Positions 48,401 through 55,761 of a DNA stretch of 55,761 nt are shown one piece after another; within the stretch, counting starts at the first letter, position 1; every line of letters starts with the position of its first letter. Source of the stretch: Eubacteriaceae bacterium (GTDB lineage: Bacteria; Bacillota; Clostridia; Peptostreptococcales; Anaerovoracaceae); contig JAQXLM010000176.1 of assembly GCA_029012125.1 (NCBI GenBank), positions 1 through 55,761 of the forward strand. The letters are read 5' to 3'. Below the pieces are notes generated by a model. The model worked only from the letters and a program-made list of their open reading frames with translations. It did no database searches and was not told the DNA's origin. Both the position numbers and the translations under genes were made by a program.

Positions 48401-49609
48401 ATGAAGGAGTTATTTAAAGCATGGAATAAACTGAGCCTGGTCGTTCAGATTGCAATCGGACTTGTAATCGGTATTATTCTCGCACTGACAGTACCGACAA
48501 AGGTTGCCGGAATTACTATTTTCGGAACACTTTTTGTAGGGGCACTTAAGGGAGTTGCTCCGGTACTCGTATTCTTTCTTGTTATGTCTGCAATTTCACA
48601 GCATAAAACAGGACAGAAGACAAACATGAAGTCAATTATCGCATTATATCTTGTGGGAACTTTTGCGGCAGCATGCATTGCTGTTATCGCAAGCTTTATC
48701 TTCCCACTTACGCTGACATTAACTGAGGGTGTAAGTGACATTACACCACCAAGCGGAATCAGTGAAGTATTGAAGACTCTTGTTTTCAACATGGTTAAGA
48801 ATCCTGTAGATGCGTTGTTGAATGCAAATTACATAGGAATTCTGGTTTGGGCAATTTTATTAGGCATTGCATTGAGACATGCCGCTGAAGGAACAAAGGA
48901 AATGATTTCCAATTTTGCCGATGCGGTTTCTCAGGTAGTAAGATGGGTAATCAGATTTGCACCTCTGGGTGTAATGGGTCTGGTATTCGATGCTATTGCG
49001 ACTAACGGTATTGAAGCTCTTGAACGATATGCAGGACTGATCGTACTGCTGGTTGCTGTTATGGCAATTGATGCTTTGATTGTTAATCCAATTATCGTTT
49101 TCGTACTGACAAGACAGAATCCATATCCACTTGTATTCAAATGCTTAAAGGATAGTGGTATTACAGCCTTCTTCACCAGATCATCTGCAGCAAATATTCC
49201 TGTTAACATGAGACTTTGTGAAGAGCTGGGACTGGATAAAGACACATATTCCATTTCTATCCCTCTGGGAGCAACAATTAACATGGGTGGTGCGGCAATA
49301 ACCATTTCCGTACTGGCTCTTGCAGCTGCAAATACCTTAAGTATTTCGGTTGATATTCCTACAGCAATTATACTTTGTGTAATATCTGCATTAAGTGCAT
49401 GTGGTGCTTCAGGTGTAGCGGGAGGATCTCTTCTTCTGATTCCTCTGGCATGCTCATTGTTTGGAATTCCGGGGGACCTTGCAATGCAGGTTGTTGGAGT
49501 AGGCTTCATTATCGGAGTTATTCAGGACTCATGTGAAACAGCACTGAATTCATCAACAGACGTATTGTTTACTGCTGCAGCAGATATTGCTGTTAAAAGA
49601 AAGAAATAA
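48401..49609 (+). CDS. sstT: Serine/threonine:sodium symporter SstT
   Basis: Membrane symporter of the DAACS (dicarboxylate/amino acid:cation) family, 402 residues with about eight membrane helices and two re-entrant loops. Motifs: [29 protein letters not shown] (serine-rich hairpin 2 region), [14 protein letters not shown] and [15 protein letters not shown]. The TRSSAANIP form points to SstT rather than glutamate carriers. AGGAGG precedes the ATG. It has its own promoter and terminator. Confidence 0.93.
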   Translation: MKELFKAWNKLSLVVQIAIGLVIGIILALTVPTKVAGITIFGTLFVGALKGVAPVLVFFLVMSAISQHKTGQKTNMKSIIALYLVGTFAAACIAVIASFIFPLTLTLTEGVSDITPPSGISEVLKTLVFNMVKNPVDALLNANYIGILVWAILLGIALRHAAEGTKEMISNFADAVSQVVRWVIRFAPLGVMGLVFDAIATNGIEALERYAGLIVLLVAVMAIDALIVNPIIVFVLTRQNPYPLVFKCLKDSGITAFFTRSSAANIPVNMRLCEELGLDKDTYSISIPLGATINMGGAAITISVLALAAANTLSISVDIPTAIILCVISALSACGASGVAGGSLLLIPLACSLFGIPGDLAMQVVGVGFIIGVIQDSCETALNSSTDVLFTAAADIAVKRKK

Positions 49610-49618
49610 ACTAATGTG

Positions 49619-49654
49619 GATGGCTGAAGAGTATTTCAGCCATCTATTTTTTTA
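49619..49654 (+). terminator. Terminator of sstT
   Basis: A 10-bp perfect stem (49619-49628 with 49635-49644), a 6-base loop, then TATTTTTTTA. Confidence 0.88.
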
Positions 49655-49683
49655 TGATAAAAAAACCCTGCCGAGAGGCAGGG
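49655..49683 (-). terminator. Terminator of the PPOX-type gene
   Basis: On the minus strand CCCTGCC and GGCAGGG (49677-49683 with 49666-49672) pair around a 4-base loop, followed by seven or eight T. It backs directly onto the sstT terminator. Confidence 0.85.
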
Positions 49684-49703
49684 CAAAGATATGTGTACAT
49701 GTT

Positions 49704-50093
49704 TTAGAATTCGATGGTTTCTGATTCGTTGCTTGCAAGGTCTGCGATTACTGCAGTTCCTCCTGTAACAGCAAAGATTTCAAATTTGCCGGGACCAATC
49801 ATTTTTTTCAGCTGAGGCATCATTTCCAGAGCCTGTTTTGCAGCGCCGTCTTCAGTAAAGAATTCGGCTTTTCCACGGATACGAATGAATTTGCCGCCGC
49901 TAACTGCTGCGATTTCCACCTTAGGATTCTTTTTCAGTTCTTTTGATGTGGCTTTTCCGTCAGCGGTACAGAAGCAAATCTTACCGTCATATACCATTGA
50001 AAAGCCCTGAGGACGTACACATGGCTGATCGCCGTCTACAGTAGCGACAAAACAAGGTCTTGCATCTTTTAAAAATTCAGTAATTCTTTTCAT
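49704..50093 (-). CDS. Pyridoxamine 5'-phosphate oxidase-like flavoprotein
   Basis: Small split-barrel protein of 129 residues. The pattern CFVATVDGDQPCVRPQGF, KICFCTADGKATSKELKKNPKVEI and FIRIRGKAEFF is that of PPOX-like FMN-binding proteins; the substrate is unknown. Two start codons are 6 bases apart; ATG 50093 is better spaced (9 bases) from AAAGGAG than ATG 50099. A promoter lies upstream and it is monocistronic. Confidence 0.85.
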   Translation of the reverse strand: MKRITEFLKDARPCFVATVDGDQPCVRPQGFSMVYDGKICFCTADGKATSKELKKNPKVEIAAVSGGKFIRIRGKAEFFTEDGAAKQALEMMPQLKKMIGPGKFEIFAVTGGTAVIADLASNESETIEF

Positions 50094-50162
50094 AAACATA
50101 AGCTCCTTTCCTATCTAACGTAATTATTATGTTTTATTGCAAATTTGTAGGTCTTCTATAAG

Positions 50163-50191
50163 ATTCTAACACAAAACAGAGTAAAACGCAA
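50163..50191 (-). promoter_or_regulatory. Putative sigma-A promoter of the PPOX-type gene
   Basis: On the minus strand TTGCGT (50186-50191), a 17-base spacer and TAGAAT (50163-50168). Confidence 0.5.
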
Positions 50192-50205
50192 AGGTTGGAA
50201 TATCT

Positions 50206-51654
50206 CTATTTCCTGTTATTTATCATGAAATTAACCATGGCGCCGGCGTAATTATCCACACTGTTTTCATTCAATGTAATAACCATAATATTGCAATTAT
50301 CATTTATTTTTTCAACATATGGGGCAGCCGATGATGCCGGTGTATCCAGATAGTCAGGGCTATTTCCGGAGTATTCTCTGTATGCATTCAGGAAAAGTGT
50401 GTTCATCTCTGAATCCTCATTGCCTTTCCATAAGTCTTCAGAGTCTGTTTTAGCATACTCAACATTGGATAGACCGCAAATGGTTTTATAGGTATTATCT
50501 ATTTCTTTTATGGATGATTTATCAAGACTGTGCCCTGAAGCATAGATTGTATACTCATTCTCCGACTCCTTAACACATCCAATATTTACCGTAGATTCAA
50601 GTTTGTCATTATCATCCTTGTAATATACACCGTCAAGCAAGGTGTAGAGAAGGCTCACAAAAGCATCGGAATCGGAGGTCTTAAGAACTTTTTTCGGAAG
50701 CTTAACCTCTTTGTATGAAAAAACCGTACCTGGGTATTTGCCTTGGTATTTCTCATTGTATTTGGTTGAGATGCTTTCCAGCTTTTCGTTAAACTTTTTC
50801 AAATCGTTTTCATTGATTACAATGGTTGTACTTGCGCTTTTCGGTAAAGTCTGAGCGTCGGTTCCTCCGACAAAATCAGCAAGCTGGAAAATATAAGCAT
50901 TGGTTTTAAAGGATGCCAGCATATCACCCAGCTCCTTGATCGGATTTGGATAGGAGGATGGCACAAGTCCGGGTACGCCTCCGGGCAATCCGTCGATGGT
51001 GATTTTGATAGCCTTGGATCCCTTCGGTTTTCTGGTGTCAAAGCTTTTTGTAAACTGATAGGATGATGAGCAGCCGGTGTTTAAAGAGCAGAAGCTTTCA
51101 GAGCCTCCGTTCAGGCAGAACACATTGCTGTTGTCTTTAAAATACTTTGAATCAATATTTGCGATTCCATCAAAGCTCTGTCCTGTGTTCTGGGCGAAAA
51201 TAACAGTCAGCTCACCGGTTTTACCGCTGTTTTTGGCCATATACAGTGAAAGGGCAAAGGAGCCTATGCAGGCATCAAAGCTTTTAGAGTCGTATGAGCA
51301 TACTATAACAGTGGGTTTGGATTGTTTGAATTCCTTATCTGCACTGACATGCATGATTACATTGTTGTAATCATCTACGGTACATGATACATCCTTGTTC
51401 TTGGACCAGTTCACAAGATAATCCACTATAGCTTCATCTGTGGTCAGGGCAGCAGAGTCCTTAAGATCTGTCGCATATGCAGCTGTCTTATTGGCTATCA
51501 TTGTCTGCTGGGATTTTATCTTTTCATCGTGATTGTGTTTTATAATGCCTATGGAACATCCTATTACTGCAATAAGAAGGATAAGGGCTATGAGTATAGC
51601 CCTGTGGCTTATTTTCTTGTTAATGTTTATGTGTATATATTTGTTTAACTTCAT
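50206..51654 (-). CDS. Membrane-anchored PepD-like pseudo-peptidase
   Basis: The 482-residue product has one N-terminal anchor (about residues 18-38) and a long outer domain. It follows the layout of aminoacyl-histidine dipeptidases (PepD, M20C), compared from memory. The first metal motif His-x-Asp reads Ser120-Tyr-Asp122. The catalytic Glu-Glu-Thr-Gly reads Gln155-Asn-Thr-Gly. The later Leu-Asp-Ser-Glu region reads Leu-Asn-Gly-Gly-Ser-Glu (Asn182). The Gly-Gly-His-Ser loop reads Gly-Gly-Val-Pro. The bridging Asp (Asp127) may be kept, and the GCSSS stretch matches PepD GCAGG. It therefore looks catalytically dead; function unknown. GGAGG lies upstream. Confidence 0.68.
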   Translation of the reverse strand: MKLNKYIHININKKISHRAILIALILLIAVIGCSIGIIKHNHDEKIKSQQTMIANKTAAYATDLKDSAALTTDEAIVDYLVNWSKNKDVSCTVDDYNNVIMHVSADKEFKQSKPTVIVCSYDSKSFDACIGSFALSLYMAKNSGKTGELTVIFAQNTGQSFDGIANIDSKYFKDNSNVFCLNGGSESFCSLNTGCSSSYQFTKSFDTRKPKGSKAIKITIDGLPGGVPGLVPSSYPNPIKELGDMLASFKTNAYIFQLADFVGGTDAQTLPKSASTTIVINENDLKKFNEKLESISTKYNEKYQGKYPGTVFSYKEVKLPKKVLKTSDSDAFVSLLYTLLDGVYYKDDNDKLESTVNIGCVKESENEYTIYASGHSLDKSSIKEIDNTYKTICGLSNVEYAKTDSEDLWKGNEDSEMNTLFLNAYREYSGNSPDYLDTPASSAAPYVEKINDNCNIMVITLNENSVDNYAGAMVNFMINNRK

Positions 51655-51690
51655 AATTGTATTTTTCCTCCGTAAAAGTGATAATCTTTT

Positions 51691-51712
51691 ATAAAATAAA
51701 GGTTTATTTTAT
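51691..51712. promoter_or_regulatory. Palindrome upstream of the PepD-like gene
   Basis: ATAAAATAAA (51691-51700) and its exact complement TTTATTTTAT (51703-51712) flank GG. It lies 37 bases upstream of the minus-strand start, within a plausible promoter region (minus-strand TTCTAA, 17 bases, TTTATA). A second dyad, CTACTA-T-TAGTAG (51746-51758), lies on the acetyltransferase side. Confidence 0.4.
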
Positions 51713-51807
51713 TTAGAAAATCATTTATAATATATCACAAAGATACTACTATTAGTAGGTTTTTCACCAAAACTTCACATATAATTAACATTTCACAGGA
51801 GAATAAA

Positions 51808-52344
51808 ATGGAATCTAAGAATATTTTCTTAAGAGAAACTAACTTTGAAGATTGTAAATACTTTGCCGAATGGGAGTGCAGACCGGAGGTAACGGAGTTC
51901 TTTACCATTAATGAAGGAAGAAACTACGAGGACATCGTTACTGAGTATGTCAGATACAATCTGGATCCGACCAAGAAACAGTTTACCATCACCCTGAAGC
52001 CGGAAGACAAGCCTATAGGAAGAATTTATTTATCAAGAATCAACAGGCATGAGGATTCTCTTGATATAACCAGAATATATATTGCAGACGTTGATAACAG
52101 AAATAAGGGTTATGGAGAAGAGGCTCTGCGACTGGTGCTTGAGTATGCTTTCATAGATCTTCACATGGAAAGAGTAACTATAGATCATTTTGAGAAAAAC
52201 AAGGCTGCGGCATATCTGTATGATAAGATTGGATTCAAGAATGAAGGGCTAATGAGAAATGCCGGAAAGAAAGATGGAAAATATGTAAATCTTCAGTTGA
52301 AGTCTATGTTAAGAGCTGAATATTACAATAAATTACACGACTAA
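51808..52344 (+). CDS. GNAT family acetyltransferase (RimJ/RimL-type)
   Basis: Acetyl-CoA dependent N-acetyltransferase of 178 residues. Features: LRETNFEDCKYFAEW at the N-terminus, a central beta-strand pair (KPIGRIYLSRI), the acetyl-CoA loop NRNKGYGEEALRLVLEYAF (Arg/Gln-x-x-Gly-x-Gly type) and FEKNKAAAYLYDKIGFKNEG. The acceptor is unknown; ribosomal protein or antibiotic modification are family possibilities. AGGAG precedes the ATG. It is monocistronic with its own terminator. Confidence 0.88.
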   Translation: MESKNIFLRETNFEDCKYFAEWECRPEVTEFFTINEGRNYEDIVTEYVRYNLDPTKKQFTITLKPEDKPIGRIYLSRINRHEDSLDITRIYIADVDNRNKGYGEEALRLVLEYAFIDLHMERVTIDHFEKNKAAAYLYDKIGFKNEGLMRNAGKKDGKYVNLQLKSMLRAEYYNKLHD

Positions 52345-52393
52345 AAAATTTTTTATTTCTGTTTAAAATAGCTGAAACTGTTTGAATGACTGT

Positions 52394-52425
52394 AACTGAC
52401 CCTGTAGGGTCAGTTATTTTATTGT
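52394..52425 (+). terminator. Terminator of the acetyltransferase gene
   Basis: A perfect 9-bp stem (52394-52402 with 52407-52415), a TGTA tetraloop, then ATTTTATTG and a T-run to 52431. Confidence 0.83.
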
Positions 52426-52444
52426 TTTTTTGCCATATTAGTAG

Positions 52445-52473
52445 TTGACCTTATAGCATATAAATTGTATAAT
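52445..52473 (+). promoter_or_regulatory. Sigma-A promoter of nrdDG
   Basis: TTGACC at 52445-52450, a 17-base spacer and a perfect TATAAT at 52468-52473. It is one of the best matches in the window. Confidence 0.8.
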
Positions 52474-52495
52474 TTGTTAGCACGAAAGAAATTAA

Positions 52496-52511
52496 ACACA
52501 ATATATAGTGT
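52496..52511. promoter_or_regulatory. NrdR box
   Basis: ACACAATATATAGTGT fits the NrdR consensus (acaCwAtATaTwGtgt) at every position. It lies about 16 bases downstream of the predicted transcript start and 23 before the nrdD ATG. NrdR represses ribonucleotide reductase genes when dATP is high. A weaker possible box (11 of 16) lies at 52453-52468 in the promoter spacer. Confidence 0.85.
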
Positions 52512-52534
52512 CTTATGAAAAAGAGGAGAAAACG

Positions 52535-54880
52535 ATGGAAAGCATTCAAAAGATTATTAAAAGAGACGGAAGAACAGTAGATTTCGACATTGAAAAAATT
52601 ACAAATGCAATCTTCAAGGCTGCACAGGTATTAGGCGGAAAAGACCGTGACATGTCAAATTATCTTGCTAAACAGGTGGAACTATACTTATTGGAGGTAT
52701 GTCACAATACGACACCTACAGTAGAACAGGTTCAGGATGCCGTTGAAAAGATACTGATTGAAAACGGACATGCGAGAACTGCAAAAGAATATATTCTGTA
52801 CAGAGCTGAACGTACAAGAATCAGAGATATGAACACCAAGCTGATGCATATCTATGAGGATCTTACATTTAAAGACGCAAAGGATAACGACGTAAAAAGA
52901 GAAAATGCTAACATCGACGGAAATACTGCAATGGGAACTATGCTGAAGTATGGTTCAGAAGGAGCGAAGGAATTCTACAAGATGTATGTCATCGATCCTA
53001 AGTATGCTAAGGCACATGACAACGGTGATATTCACATTCACGATATGGATTTTTATACTCTTACCATGACATGCTGTCAGATTGACCTGGTAAGTCTGTT
53101 AAAGGACGGTTTTTCAACAGGTCACGGTCATCTGAGAGAGCCTAACGATGTTGAAAGCTATGCTGCACTTGCCTGCATTGCAATTCAGTCAAACCAGAAT
53201 GACCAGCACGGCGGACAGTCAGTTCCAAACTTTGACTACGGTATTGCTCCGGGCGTAAGAAAATCATACAGAAAGCTCTATTACACCAACCTGGGAAAAA
53301 TGCTGGAATGCCTGTACGATGTGGAAAACGGTGAAGAAATCGCCAAGAGCATCTGCGGAAGAATTGAGGCTGAGCACGGTGTAGGACCTTGCATGGCATG
53401 GGACAATAATTATAAAGAACTGGAAGCGAAAAAGCTCTCCAAATATATCGGAGAAGAGGAAATTGAAAAGATTCAGAAGATAGCAACCAAGTATGCTGAT
53501 AAGGAAATCCGCAGAAAGACTTACCAGGCTATGGAAGCTTTGATTCACAATCTGAACACTATGCATTCAAGAGCAGGTGCTCAGGTGCCGTTCAGTTCAC
53601 TGAACTATGGTACTGACACATCTCCTGAGGGAAGGCTTGTTATGGAATGCGTACTTCTGGCTACGGAAGCAGGCCTGGGAAACGGAGAAACGCCTATTTT
53701 CCCAATACAGATTTTCAAGGTAAAGGAGGGCGTAAGCTACAATCCTGAAGACCCTAACTATGATCTGTTTAAGCTGGCATGCAGAGTTTCCGCTAAGAGA
53801 CTTTTCCCTAACTTCTCATTCCTGGATGCGCCATTTAACAAGCAGTACTATGTGGAAGGTCGTCCTGAGACAGAATGTGCATATATGGGATGCAGAACAA
53901 GAGTAATCGGCAATGTTCACGATCCGGAAAGAGAAATCGTATTCGGAAGAGGCAATCTTTCCTTTACTTCAATCAATCTTCCTAGACTTGCTATCAAAGC
54001 TAAGGGAGATGTGGATATTTTCTTTGACGGCCTTGATCATATGATTGACATTGCAATAGGACAGTTAAACGAAAGATATAAAATACAGTGCCAGAAAAAA
54101 GTTATGAACTTCCCGTTCCTGATGGGACAGGGAGTATGGATAGACTCAGAAAAGCTTAGTCCTGAAGACAGCATAGAAGAAGTGTTGAAGCATGGAACAC
54201 TGACAATCGGATTTATCGGCCTGGCTGAGGCGCTGAAGGCTTTGATTGGTGAACATCACGGAGAATCCGAGAGAGCTCAGAAGCTGGGTATTGAAATTGT
54301 CGCATACATGAGAAAACGTATGGATGAAGAAGCCAGAAAGACCGGACTAAACTGGTCTCTTATCGGAACTCCTGCAGAAGGTCTGTCGGGAAGATTTGTA
54401 AGAATTGACAGAGAGAAGTATGGAGTCATTCCGGGAGTAACTGACAGAGACTATTATACAAACAGCTTCCATGTTCCGGTATATTACAACATCGGAGCCT
54501 TTGATAAGATTAAGAAGGAGGCGCCTTACCATACTCTTACAAACGGCGGTCATATTTCATATATCGAACTGGACGGTGACCCTGTTAAGAATCTTGACGC
54601 TTTTGAAAAAGTTGTAAGATGTATGAAGGAGAGCGGTATTGGATACGGATCAATTAATCACCCTGTAGACAGAGACCCTATTTGTGGCTACACAGGTATT
54701 ATTGATAACGAATGTCCTTGCTGCGGAAGAACGGAGGTTCAGGGTACTCCACAGTTTGAGAGAATAAGAAGAATTACCGGATACCTGGTAGGAACAATGG
54801 ACCACTGGAACGATGCCAAAACCAGTGAAGAAAAAGACAGAGTAAAACACGGCATCGGAGAGGAATTTGAAAAAATATGA
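52535..54880 (+). CDS. nrdD: Anaerobic ribonucleoside-triphosphate reductase (class III)
   Basis: Glycyl-radical enzyme making dNTPs without oxygen. The 781 residues begin with an ATP-cone allosteric domain (KIIKRDGRTVDFD, about 1-95). The catalytic barrel has NGDIHIHDMDFY, CQIDL, HGGQSVPNFD and ETPIFPIQIFKVKEG. A C-terminal cysteine cluster (CGY, then CPCC) binds metal. The radical site is RITGYL, 33 residues from the end. ATG 52535 follows AGAGGAG; an upstream in-frame GTG lies within the NrdR box. It overlaps nrdG by 4 bases. Confidence 0.97.
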   Translation: MESIQKIIKRDGRTVDFDIEKITNAIFKAAQVLGGKDRDMSNYLAKQVELYLLEVCHNTTPTVEQVQDAVEKILIENGHARTAKEYILYRAERTRIRDMNTKLMHIYEDLTFKDAKDNDVKRENANIDGNTAMGTMLKYGSEGAKEFYKMYVIDPKYAKAHDNGDIHIHDMDFYTLTMTCCQIDLVSLLKDGFSTGHGHLREPNDVESYAALACIAIQSNQNDQHGGQSVPNFDYGIAPGVRKSYRKLYYTNLGKMLECLYDVENGEEIAKSICGRIEAEHGVGPCMAWDNNYKELEAKKLSKYIGEEEIEKIQKIATKYADKEIRRKTYQAMEALIHNLNTMHSRAGAQVPFSSLNYGTDTSPEGRLVMECVLLATEAGLGNGETPIFPIQIFKVKEGVSYNPEDPNYDLFKLACRVSAKRLFPNFSFLDAPFNKQYYVEGRPETECAYMGCRTRVIGNVHDPEREIVFGRGNLSFTSINLPRLAIKAKGDVDIFFDGLDHMIDIAIGQLNERYKIQCQKKVMNFPFLMGQGVWIDSEKLSPEDSIEEVLKHGTLTIGFIGLAEALKALIGEHHGESERAQKLGIEIVAYMRKRMDEEARKTGLNWSLIGTPAEGLSGRFVRIDREKYGVIPGVTDRDYYTNSFHVPVYYNIGAFDKIKKEAPYHTLTNGGHISYIELDGDPVKNLDAFEKVVRCMKESGIGYGSINHPVDRDPICGYTGIIDNECPCCGRTEVQGTPQFERIRRITGYLVGTMDHWNDAKTSEEKDRVKHGIGEEFEKI

Positions 54881-55398
54881 TTGATAAAGGCAAAACACTT
54901 CGTTTAGCCGGAATCGTGAGAGAATCCATAGTGGATGGCCCCGGAATAAGATTTGTAGTCTTTTGCCAGGGCTGTCCTCATCACTGTCAGGGCTGTCACA
55001 ATGAAACGACTCACGACTTCGAAGGCGGCTATGATTGTGAAATTGAAAAGATTATAAAAGCCATAGATGAGAATCCGCTACTGGATGGAGTTACATTTAG
55101 TGGGGGAGAGCCTGCATGTCAGCCGAAGGCCTTTCTGGCATTAGCGGAGGAAATAAAAAAAAGAGATTTAAATATTCTTATGTACTCTGGCTACACCTAT
55201 GAAGAGCTGAAGAATATGGCAGAAAAGGATGACTCTCTCAATGGGCTGCTTCACTCCATCGATATTCTTATTGACGGCAGGTATGACTACACTCAGAGAG
55301 ATTTGACCCTATCGTTTAGAGGCAGTAAGAATCAGCGTTCCATCGACGTGAAAAAAACGCTGGAATCCAACGAGATTGTACTCACAGAAAAATTCTGA
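54877..55398 (+). CDS. nrdG: Anaerobic ribonucleotide reductase activating protein
   Basis: Radical SAM activase that installs the glycyl radical on NrdD. The 173 residues contain GPGIRFVVFCQGCPHHCQGC (CxxxCxxC iron-sulfur motif at about residues 29-40), TFSGGEP (SAM-binding GGE) and DILIDGRY. The ATG overlaps the nrdD stop, so the pair is translationally coupled and shares the NrdR-controlled promoter. Confidence 0.96.
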   Translation: MIDKGKTLRLAGIVRESIVDGPGIRFVVFCQGCPHHCQGCHNETTHDFEGGYDCEIEKIIKAIDENPLLDGVTFSGGEPACQPKAFLALAEEIKKRDLNILMYSGYTYEELKNMAEKDDSLNGLLHSIDILIDGRYDYTQRDLTLSFRGSKNQRSIDVKKTLESNEIVLTEKF

Positions 55399-55415
55399 CA
55401 GAATGAAAAAAGTGC

Positions 55416-55445
55416 TTGCAATTATCATATCTTCTATGCTATAAT
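55416..55445 (+). promoter_or_regulatory. Putative sigma-A promoter of rpmB
   Basis: TTGCAA at 55416-55421, an 18-base spacer and TATAAT at 55440-55445. The dyad TTGTTC-GATAT-GAACAA (55451-55467) lies at the predicted transcript start. Confidence 0.6.
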
Positions 55446-55521
55446 GTCGATTGTTCGATATGAACAAATTTAAATTCAGAAAATATGCTACGAGCTTAAG
55501 ATATTGAAGGAGGTGCGGTAG

Positions 55522-55713
55522 ATGTCAAGAAAATGTGAAATTTGCGGAAAAGGTCAGGTTTCAGGAAACACTGTTTCCCATTCCAACAGACATACTAGAA
55601 GAAAGTGGAATGCAAATATCCAGACTGTAAGAATTGACGACAATGGTACAGTAAGAAGAGCTAATGTATGCACAAGATGCATCAGATCAAACAAGATTAA
55701 CCGTGCCATCTAA
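55522..55713 (+). CDS. rpmB: 50S ribosomal protein L28
   Basis: Large-subunit ribosomal protein of 63 residues. It has the usual CEICGKG near the start, SHSNRHTRRKW in the middle and CTRCIRS near the end. The two CxxC pairs make it the zinc-binding (C+) form. AAGGAGGTG precedes the ATG. It stands alone between its promoter and a strong terminator. Confidence 0.97.
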   Translation: MSRKCEICGKGQVSGNTVSHSNRHTRRKWNANIQTVRIDDNGTVRRANVCTRCIRSNKINRAI

Positions 55714-55733
55714 TTAGACAGATAGTCTGAAAC

Positions 55734-55759
55734 CCGCTTAATAAGCGGGCTTTTTTTTT
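55734..55759 (+). terminator. Terminator of rpmB
   Basis: A 6-bp GC-rich stem (CCCGCT 55734-55739 with AGCGGG 55744-55749), a four-base loop, then C and nine T. Confidence 0.9.
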
Positions 55760-55761
55760 AG

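Noticed and set aside
52508-52534. Longer NrdD starting at GTG 52508
   Set aside because: This codon lies within the NrdR box and has no ribosome site; ATG 52535 has AGAGGAG at good spacing.
54660-54740. Defective metal site in NrdD (one cysteine of the usual four seems replaced by Asp)
   Set aside because: Similar Asp-Pro-x-Cys sequences occur, as far as I recall, in many clostridial NrdD proteins, so it is probably normal for the group.

Overview
The window (about 41% GC by eye) looks like a chromosomal segment of an anaerobic, low-GC Gram-positive bacterium, most likely a member of class Clostridia. The gene order priA-def-fmt-rsmB-prpC-prkC-rsgA-rpe is typical of Firmicutes. The only ribonucleotide reductase seen is the oxygen-sensitive class III enzyme NrdD/NrdG. 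Other pointers are QueH instead of QueG, ammonia-dependent AsnA, ArgR next to RecN, a short cobalamin-dependent MetH and Gram-positive type cell-wall enzymes. I cannot place it below class with confidence. There is no phage, IS element, CRISPR array or plasmid gene, so this is housekeeping backbone with a few accessory islands.

Layout. 1-874: nine tRNA genes (Gly, Arg, Lys, Ser, Ser, Trp, Pro, CAT-Met/Ile2, Phe) ending in a terminator. 886-6466: thymidine kinase, a large SH3-repeat autolysin and a secreted FnIII/propeller-like protein. 6470-9022: a YhcC-type radical SAM protein, QueH and AsnA. 9046-18682: a long co-directional run for replication restart, initiator tRNA formylation and deformylation, rRNA methylation, the PP2C/PASTA kinase pair, RsgA and Rpe, closed by a bidirectional terminator. 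18804-25233: PBP1A (minus), then ComEC and HolA. 25234-25528: a gene-free gap with a dense cluster of DnaA boxes. 25529-33300: recN-argR (minus), then ruvC-ruvA-ruvB-queA-tgt and an RlmD-type methyltransferase.

33357-45075 is the most unusual part. It holds an ABC-F protein in which one of the two composite ATP sites has lost all its key residues. A nucleobase-flavoured island follows: an M20 hydrolase, adenine deaminase, a purine-type permease, a homologue of monomethylamine methyltransferase MtmB with leucine in place of pyrrolysine, a VanZ-like protein and a nucleoside phosphorylase. A lipoprotein, an M20 amidohydrolase and a GH25 lysozyme come next. 45082-48331 encodes MetF and MetH, giving a corrinoid/folate methyl route close to the MtmB-like gene. 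48401-52344: the SstT transporter, a flavin-binding PPOX-type protein, a membrane-anchored PepD-like pseudo-peptidase and a GNAT acetyltransferase. 52445-55761: NrdD-NrdG under a textbook NrdR box, then ribosomal protein L28 with its terminator.

How the parts fit together. Queuosine tRNA modification is represented by QueH, QueA and Tgt; DNA repair by RuvABC, RecN and PriA; wall growth and its signalling by PBP1A, PrkC, the phosphatase and two lytic enzymes; one-carbon metabolism by MetF and MetH. The best candidate for undescribed biology is the pyrrolysine-free MtmB homologue beside a purine-type permease. The asymmetric ABC-F protein, the DnaA-box cluster and the PepD-like pseudoenzyme come next. 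Family comparisons were made from memory, without alignment or database search.
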